A DNA stretch of 64,000 bases from Clostridium sp. UBA4548 (lineage in GTDB: Bacteria; Bacillota; Clostridia; Clostridiales; Clostridiaceae). A program made the translations under genes and the position numbers. Every line of letters starts with the position of its first letter. Within the stretch, counting starts at the first letter, position 1. Where the stretch lies: NCBI RefSeq assembly GCF_002387895.1, contig NZ_DGLI01000037.1, positions 1-64,000 of the forward strand, in the 5' to 3' direction. Under the pieces are notes generated by a model, which saw nothing but the letters and a program-made list of their open reading frames with translations, did no database searches and was not told the DNA's origin. Of this stretch, positions 59,088-64,000 are shown one piece after another.

Positions 59088-59744
59088 ATGGCAACATGGA
59101 TTGCACATTTAAGAGTAGGGGAAAAAATATTAAAAAGAGATTTTAACTTGGAGGTAACTCCATTTCTAATCGGAAATATTGGGCCGGATTCAGGAGTACC
59201 AAATGAAGATTGGAGCAGTTTTAATCCGCCAAAGAAAATAACTCACTGGATGGATGAAGATAAGAATTTTGATGCAGAAGGATTTTGGAATAAGTATTTA
59301 AGCAATTTAGAAGTAAAAGAAGATAAGGAGAGATACTCCTTTCTATTGGGGTATTATGTTCATTTACTTACGGATATTCAGTGGTCAAAGCTTTATAGCA
59401 AGAAGAAGGAACTTCCACTTTATAAGAATGGTCTAGAAAAGGATTCAAACTTTATTTGGACAATAAAAAAGGATTGGTATGGGTTAGATTATTTATATTT
59501 AAGTAAAAATCCACAATCCATGTTTTTTACAGTGTTTAAGAATGTTAGACAAGTTCCGGATTATCTAGACTATTTTCCAAAAGGGGCCTTTGTATTACAA
59601 GTTAAGTATATAACTCAGTTTTACTTAGGGGAAAATGAAGAAACCAAAGAAAACTTCATATACTTAACAGAACAAGAAATGGATAACTTCATTGAAGAAA
59701 CTACTGAGGAGATTGCAAGTATATTAAAAGAAAAGTTATGTTAA
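59088..59744 (+). CDS. Zinc-dependent phospholipase C-like protein
   Basis: A 218-aa protein with the core pattern of the Zn_dep_PLPC family: ATWIAHLRVGEKILKRDF, FLIGNIGPDSGVPNEDW, KITHWMDED and LGYYVHLLTDIQWSKLY. His and Asp residues typical of the metal site are visible, but no signal peptide, so it is probably cytosolic and not an exotoxin. The ATG at 59088 has GGGGGAG upstream; the earlier ATG at 59073 overlaps it. It follows amj by about 40 bases and may be co-transcribed. Confidence 0.8.
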   Translation: MATWIAHLRVGEKILKRDFNLEVTPFLIGNIGPDSGVPNEDWSSFNPPKKITHWMDEDKNFDAEGFWNKYLSNLEVKEDKERYSFLLGYYVHLLTDIQWSKLYSKKKELPLYKNGLEKDSNFIWTIKKDWYGLDYLYLSKNPQSMFFTVFKNVRQVPDYLDYFPKGAFVLQVKYITQFYLGENEETKENFIYLTEQEMDNFIEETTEEIASILKEKLC

Positions 59745-59808
59745 GTTAAGCTATAGACTCAGTGTTAAGACATGAGGTAGTGAGAATAAAAGAGGGGATT
59801 TTAAATTT

Positions 59809-60606
59809 ATGAGAATAGATGAGATAATTTGTAACTTTCCAAAGGAGCTAAAAGAACTTCTTGAAGGTTGTAGTTATGAAGAAAACAAAGTAGGCTGCTC
59901 AAATACTATGGTTTACAAAGTTATAAGTAACGATGGAAAAGACAATAGGTATTTGAAAGTAAGCAGCAATGAATTTGAAAACTTTAAGTATGAAGTTGAT
60001 TTACTAAATTGGATGAATGGGAAGTTGCCTGTGCCACGAGTTCTATATCATGGTCATAGTGGAAAATACGAATTTTTTCTTATGTCTGAAATTTGTGGTA
60101 AAGACTCTTCAGAAATAGATGAAGGTACTGATAAAGTAAAGGTAACAAAAGCCTTAGCTAGGGGATTGAAATTAATTCATAATGTACCAATTAAACACTG
60201 CAATTTTGATCAAAGACTAGAAACCAAATTAAAGATTGCAGAATTCAATGTGAAAAATGGTTTAGTAGATGAGGAAGACATTAAAAGTAGTGACCCTAAT
60301 ATTACCCCAGAGAAAATATTAAAAGAACTACAAGATAAAAAGCCTAATAGTGATGATAAGGTGTTAACTCACGGAGACTATTGTCTTCCTAATATTATCT
60401 TAGATGGAAATTACAATATTTCAGGCTTTATCGATTGGGGCAGAGGGGGAGTCTGTGATAGGTACCAAGATATAGGCATAGGGTGTAGATCCATAAAAAG
60501 CAATTTAGGAGAAGAAATGGTACCAATATTTCTTGAAGAATACGGCTTAGATAAAATTGACTATTCAAAGATTCATTATTATATATTATTAGATGAGCTA
60601 TTTTAA
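59809..60606 (+). CDS. APH(3')-like aminoglycoside phosphotransferase
   Basis: A 265-aa kinase-like protein of the aminoglycoside 3'-phosphotransferase family. The catalytic loop VLTHGDYCLPNIIL carries Asp190 and Asn195, and the metal loop GFIDWGRGGVCDRYQDI carries Asp209; these positions nearly equal those of APH(3')-IIIa. The N-lobe has YLKVSSNEF with a Lys at position 50. Length and motifs support an active kinase, but substrate range is not predictable; chromosomal homologues may phosphorylate other compounds. GAGGGGATT precedes the ATG. Confidence 0.88.
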   Translation: MRIDEIICNFPKELKELLEGCSYEENKVGCSNTMVYKVISNDGKDNRYLKVSSNEFENFKYEVDLLNWMNGKLPVPRVLYHGHSGKYEFFLMSEICGKDSSEIDEGTDKVKVTKALARGLKLIHNVPIKHCNFDQRLETKLKIAEFNVKNGLVDEEDIKSSDPNITPEKILKELQDKKPNSDDKVLTHGDYCLPNIILDGNYNISGFIDWGRGGVCDRYQDIGIGCRSIKSNLGEEMVPIFLEEYGLDKIDYSKIHYYILLDELF

Positions 60607-60650
60607 AAATCTACAACCAACCTATATAGTATTTACTAAGAGCTTTGTAT

Positions 60651-60700
60651 AAAAGTCAAAGTAATATTAATTATTTTAATATTACTTTGACTTTTTGTGA
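60651..60700 (+). terminator. Terminator after the APH-like gene
   Basis: A 19-bp perfect stem (60651-60669 with 60677-60695) around a 7-base loop is followed by TTGTG; AAAA precedes the stem and CTTTTT ends it. Confidence 0.85.
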
Positions 60701-61243
60701 ATTATCCTATAGCTACAAGGATTTTTGCCCCTTGGAAATATAAATCTGTTTTGAAGTATGAAAGAATATTTTGAAAAGATAGAAAATAATTCTTGATATA
60801 ATTAGTAACAATGTATATAATTGTAATATAAGTTTTAATGATTATTCGGAAGAGGAATTATCTCATGATTTTTGATGGTAATTCTTAGCTAAAAAGTAAA
60901 CTTTCATTGAACAAAGTATTTTGTCAATTAGAGTTTCTTCCAAAGTAATTAAGAAAATAAATTTGTGTATTGTTTAAGGAGGTTCTATTAATGATTAGAT
61001 ATACTTGCTAGTAATTTTCAAAATTGAAAATTTAAAAGAAGTTTTTCCATACCTAGTTATTAGGTCTTTTTGTGATGCTTCTTTAATAGTAAGTTGAAAG
61101 AGTCATTTTATAGAATCTAAATATTATATTGTTTTTCAATTATGTGCTTTATGGTTTAATATGAAGTTTTAACATATTAAATGCTTTATAGAGGCCTAAA
61201 TTTAATTTATGTATATGAATTATTGGCGGGTTACTTAAAGTGT
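60701..61243 (+). other. Gene-free leader-like region, with tiny ORF and weak hairpin
   Basis: No normal gene. At 60991-61011 a 6-codon ORF (MIRYTC) follows AAGGAGG at good spacing. A 5-bp hairpin near 61053-61065 is followed by CTTTTTGTG, a weak terminator. The stretch lies 500-900 bases upstream of the MATE gene on the same strand. Confidence 0.45.
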
Positions 61244-61282
61244 ATGAACTTAGCTTTGCTAGGTTTGTTTATGTGCAAGTAG
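61244..61282 (+). CDS. Possible 12-aa leader peptide before the MATE operon
   Basis: An ATG at 61244 starts MNLALLGLFMCK and ends at TAG just 27 bases before a strong terminator. Leader peptides of similar size precede attenuators of antibiotic-resistance genes in Gram-positive bacteria. The ribosome-binding site is weak (TAAAGTG), so the assignment is tentative. Confidence 0.35.
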   Translation: MNLALLGLFMCK

Positions 61283-61308
61283 TTTTGAAAAATATAATAG
61301 GTATTTAT

Positions 61309-61353
61309 GACTATAGGAAGGCAGTGCTTTCTTATAGTCTTTTGTTTTTTTTG
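61309..61353 (+). terminator. Strong terminator inside the MATE leader
   Basis: Stem GACTATAGGAAG with CTTTCTTATAGTC (61309-61320 with 61327-61339, one bulge) is followed by a long T run (TTTTGTTTTTTTTG). No full gene ends at it; it stands about 150 bases upstream of the MATE gene, so it is a candidate attenuator. Confidence 0.75.
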
Positions 61354-61506
61354 ATTTTTACTACACCCAATTTGTACTTCATAAAAGAATATCATTAAAA
61401 ATAATTAGGAGAAATTAAACAATCATAATAAGGAAAGTTTGGAATTATTTAAGTGGATTAGAATGATAAAGAAAATTTTAAATCAGCATGAGGAATGGGG
61501 GATAAA

Positions 61507-62859
61507 ATGATTAAAAGAATAACAAATTTTAAAGCAACGTCAGATTTAAAGAAAATATTTCAACTGTCTTGGCCAGTAATGGTGGGAATGATACTCCAAA
61601 GTTTACTTGGAACAGTAGATATGATGTTTATATCTATTCTTGGAACTACCCCACTTGCAGCATCATCCATAGCTAACTCAGCAACTTCGGTGGTGTTTGT
61701 GTTTTCAACCTTAGTTTCAGCGGGAATTATAGCCTTAGTCTCAAGAAGCTATGGGGAGGAGGATATGGAGTCAGTTAGAAAATTTAGTGGGGAAGCATTT
61801 CTAATCTCTTTAATTATTGGAGGAATTCTTAGTGTTCTTTGTTATATCTACACTGTACCAATAATAAAGGCTATGTTTAATCCAGGTCCTGAAATTACAG
61901 GATTTACAAGAGATTATCTTTCAGTAATGTTTATTGGAACAGTATTTGTGTTTTTAAATTCAGCAGCAAGAACAATTATGCAGGCACTTGGGGATACAAA
62001 GACACCACTTTATATTTTTGGAGCATCTAATATAATTAATGCAATCTTTACACCTTTATTTATGTTTCCTTTAAATATGGGAATAGCGGGTGCTGCATGG
62101 GCATCTGTATTATCTATGGTGTTTTCACTAGTAGCTATAACTTATTTATTAATTAAAAGAATTTATAATAAGAGTTTTATAAACTTTCTTAAATCTATGA
62201 AGTTAGAGCTAAGTAATACTTTAAGAATTTTAAAAATTGGAAGCTGGGCATGTATACAACAAATTGCAAGACCTATAACAGGGATGCTAATGGTAAGACT
62301 AGTTTATGAAGTAGGTGGAAATTCAGCTTCAGCAGCTTTTGGGGCAGGTGGGCAATTATTTAACTATACTTTTATATTTCTTGTTGGGTTATCTACAGCT
62401 ATTGCAATTATGGTAGGTCAAAGTCTTGGAAGAAAAGATATTCATGGCTGTGACAATATCATAAAAGAAGGGATGAAATTGGCAGTCTTTAATATGATTT
62501 TATTTGCAATACCTTATTTCATTTTTCCGGAGGTAATCATGAAAATATTCTCAAGAGAACATGAAGTTATAAAGGTTGGAGCAGAGTATTTAAGAATAGT
62601 TTATCTTGGAGTAATTTTTGTTATATTCCCAACTATTTATGGAGGAGTTTTTCAGGGAGCAGGGGATACCTTCCCTCCTATGATCTCATCCTTAATTGCC
62701 AATGTGGTTCTAAAGTTACCAATTGCCTATTTACTAGCTAAGACTTTTAACATGGGAACTAATGGAGTGTGGATAGCAGTTGCCCTATCTGTAATTATTG
62801 AAGCAGCAATTATAATTGTTTATTTTAAAAGAAACAAGTGGAAAGAGAAGGTTATTTAA
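61507..62859 (+). CDS. MATE-family multidrug efflux protein
   Basis: A 450-aa twelve-helix antiporter. Signatures are FQLSWPVMVGMILQSLLGTV, DMMFISILGTTPLAASSIA, the mid-loop GIAGAAWASVLS and second-half GGQLFNYTFIFLVGLSTAIA. ATG at 61507 has GGGG 6 bases upstream; the in-frame ATG at 61495 is within the site. It is followed immediately by a GNAT gene with one base between, so the two form an operon. It is distinct from the other MATE gene at 26973-28358. Its long structured leader suggests induced expression. Confidence 0.92.
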   Translation: MIKRITNFKATSDLKKIFQLSWPVMVGMILQSLLGTVDMMFISILGTTPLAASSIANSATSVVFVFSTLVSAGIIALVSRSYGEEDMESVRKFSGEAFLISLIIGGILSVLCYIYTVPIIKAMFNPGPEITGFTRDYLSVMFIGTVFVFLNSAARTIMQALGDTKTPLYIFGASNIINAIFTPLFMFPLNMGIAGAAWASVLSMVFSLVAITYLLIKRIYNKSFINFLKSMKLELSNTLRILKIGSWACIQQIARPITGMLMVRLVYEVGGNSASAAFGAGGQLFNYTFIFLVGLSTAIAIMVGQSLGRKDIHGCDNIIKEGMKLAVFNMILFAIPYFIFPEVIMKIFSREHEVIKVGAEYLRIVYLGVIFVIFPTIYGGVFQGAGDTFPPMISSLIANVVLKLPIAYLLAKTFNMGTNGVWIAVALSVIIEAAIIIVYFKRNKWKEKVI

Positions 62860-62860
62860 A

Positions 62861-64000
62861 ATGTTAGTTAAAGTAAAAATGAATAAAGCTATAAGAGATT
62901 TTTTAGAAAGTGATCTTATTTATAATTTAAATGTATTAGGTGTAATAGATAACATGCCTGATGCAGAAATATATGTGGATGATGAAATAGAGCCTAAGGG
63001 AGTAATGGTTAGAAAGGATTATTTTAACTATATATACACAGAAGAGGATGAGTTCATAGATGAAATGTTAGGAAGTCATTTTACTGAAGGATTCTTTGGA
63101 TTCTCAGGACTTAAAAAATCTATAGCAGATAAAATTAGAAGTAGATTCATGAATTCATGGGAAAGTAAGTGTACTCTTTATTATCTACCTGAAGGTGATT
63201 TGGATTTAAGTTTAATAAAAAACCCTGTTAGGGATATAGATGTAAAAGATGCTGAAGTGGTGGATAAGTATTATACATTTAGATCACCCTGGAGCATTCA
63301 TGAAATAAGGGAGGATATAACAAATAGACCTTCCTCTGCGGTATATGTGGAGGGGGATATTACTAGTTGGGTATTAATCCACAAGGATGATTCCATGGGC
63401 ATTATGTATACCAAGGAAGAGTACAGAAAAAGAGGCTATGCGGTGGATGTAACTATTGATTTAGCAGAAAAAATTATTAAAAGAGGAAAAATCCCTTATC
63501 TTCAAATTGTTGAAGGAAATGGCATGTCCCCAGGACTTGCTAACAAGTGTGGATTTATTCCCTATGGAAGATGTGAATGGTTTGGGGTAATTGTAGGAGT
63601 TCCTAAGGATTTTATAGAGTTATCTAAGAAGGGGAAAGAAGTTTTAGTAAATGAGCTTTCCCCAGAGCTTAAAAAGGTTATGAACCTTCAAGACTTAACA
63701 GAAAAACATTTATATAATGCAACCTTTGAGCTAAAGAAAATAGACCATGAACTTGAAGGTTTTAAAGTTGAAAAGATTCAGGATGAGGAAGGTATAAACA
63801 AATGGTGTAAAATTGTAACCTCAAACTATTGTAGCAATAAGGAAGATTATAAAGAGTTTAATGATGAACTATTTAATACAGTTACTAAAGAAAACTCATT
63901 ATTTAATTTATGGATAGGATACTTAAATGGAGGTGAAGTTTCTGCAATAGCTACTTTAGTATATGAGGAGGAGATTTGTGGGATTTACTTTAACGCAACT
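62861..64000 (+). CDS. Tandem GNAT-domain protein, incomplete at window end
   Basis: The frame from ATG at 62861 is open to the end of the window (380 codons seen, no stop). The first GNAT-like domain (about 90-230) contains YTKEEYRKRGYAVDVTIDLA and NGMSPGLANKCGFIPYGR, the acetyl-CoA and final-strand motifs. A second GNAT domain starts near 290 (FKVEKIQDEEGINKW, LFNLWIGYLNGGEVSAIATL). It begins two bases after the MATE stop and is co-transcribed. Such fusions modify small molecules or proteins; substrate unknown. Confidence 0.85.
   Translation, partial: MLVKVKMNKAIRDFLESDLIYNLNVLGVIDNMPDAEIYVDDEIEPKGVMVRKDYFNYIYTEEDEFIDEMLGSHFTEGFFGFSGLKKSIADKIRSRFMNSWESKCTLYYLPEGDLDLSLIKNPVRDIDVKDAEVVDKYYTFRSPWSIHEIREDITNRPSSAVYVEGDITSWVLIHKDDSMGIMYTKEEYRKRGYAVDVTIDLAEKIIKRGKIPYLQIVEGNGMSPGLANKCGFIPYGRCEWFGVIVGVPKDFIELSKKGKEVLVNELSPELKKVMNLQDLTEKHLYNATFELKKIDHELEGFKVEKIQDEEGINKWCKIVTSNYCSNKEDYKEFNDELFNTVTKENSLFNLWIGYLNGGEVSAIATLVYEEEICGIYFNAT

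Noticed and set aside
1..64000. CRISPR arrays, tRNA/rRNA genes, prophage or conjugative modules
   Set aside because: Scanned by eye for regular spaced repeats, cloverleaf-like conserved ends, integrases and phage structural genes; none were seen.

Overview
This is an AT-rich, low-GC Gram-positive window that reads as a chromosomal segment of a spore-forming anaerobe of the Clostridium type. The evidence is strong AGGAGG-like ribosome-binding sites, frequent TTG/GTG starts, a spoIIP sporulation gene, a CooS-type carbon monoxide dehydrogenase homologue, LevR/sigma-54 control of a PTS operon, and AT-rich intergenic regions with many rho-independent terminators. No rRNA, tRNA, CRISPR array, prophage or intact insertion sequence was found.

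Layout. 0-5.5 kb: an iron/siderophore/B12-type ABC permease and ATPase, a decayed IS3 orfA, then the cobalt ECF operon cbiMNQO on the minus strand behind a cobalamin riboswitch and an attenuator-like terminator. 5.6-14.7 kb: a sigma-54 promoter with an upstream dyad drives a cellobiose-type PTS (IIB, IIC, IIA), a GH4 6-phospho-glycosidase, a small membrane protein, a LevR-type PRD activator, anmK and murQ. Together these look like import and breakdown of a beta-linked disaccharide, plausibly from peptidoglycan. 15-22 kb: a ComFB-like protein, a chemoreceptor, an exported superoxide dismutase, a glutaredoxin with a split permease, a SagB-type oxidoreductase and a DUF1232 protein. 22-31 kb: an 827-aa four-module repeat protein, FetAB with a PadR regulator, a small spore-protein-like gene, a MATE pump and an AraC regulator fused to a GH39-like domain.

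31-39 kb: a GNAT enzyme, an orphan larB, ung, an M23 peptidase, spoIIP, a coiled-coil protein and a small WYL-like protein. 39-47 kb: an arsenic island with arsR, arsC, acr3, arsD, arsA, a second arsR with a large operator, an ArsP-like permease, a CxxC redoxin and a CobW GTPase. 47-53 kb: a nitroreductase, a siroheme sulfite/nitrite reductase-like protein, a lipoprotein and a CooS homologue whose active site lacks one canonical cysteine (Glu instead). It is therefore probably not a conventional CO dehydrogenase. 53-64 kb: small stress, membrane and envelope genes (PrcB-like protein, OYE, VOC, Amj flippase, Zn-PLC-like protein, APH(3')-like kinase), then a MATE pump with a tandem-GNAT protein running off the window, preceded by a long leader with tiny ORFs and terminators.

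Most interesting items: the deviant CooS; the sigma-54/LevR operon joining a GH4/PTS system to AnmK and MurQ; the modular repeat protein with a C-terminal RsiV-like domain; two independent redoxin-permease pairings; and the attenuator-like leader of the MATE-GNAT operon.
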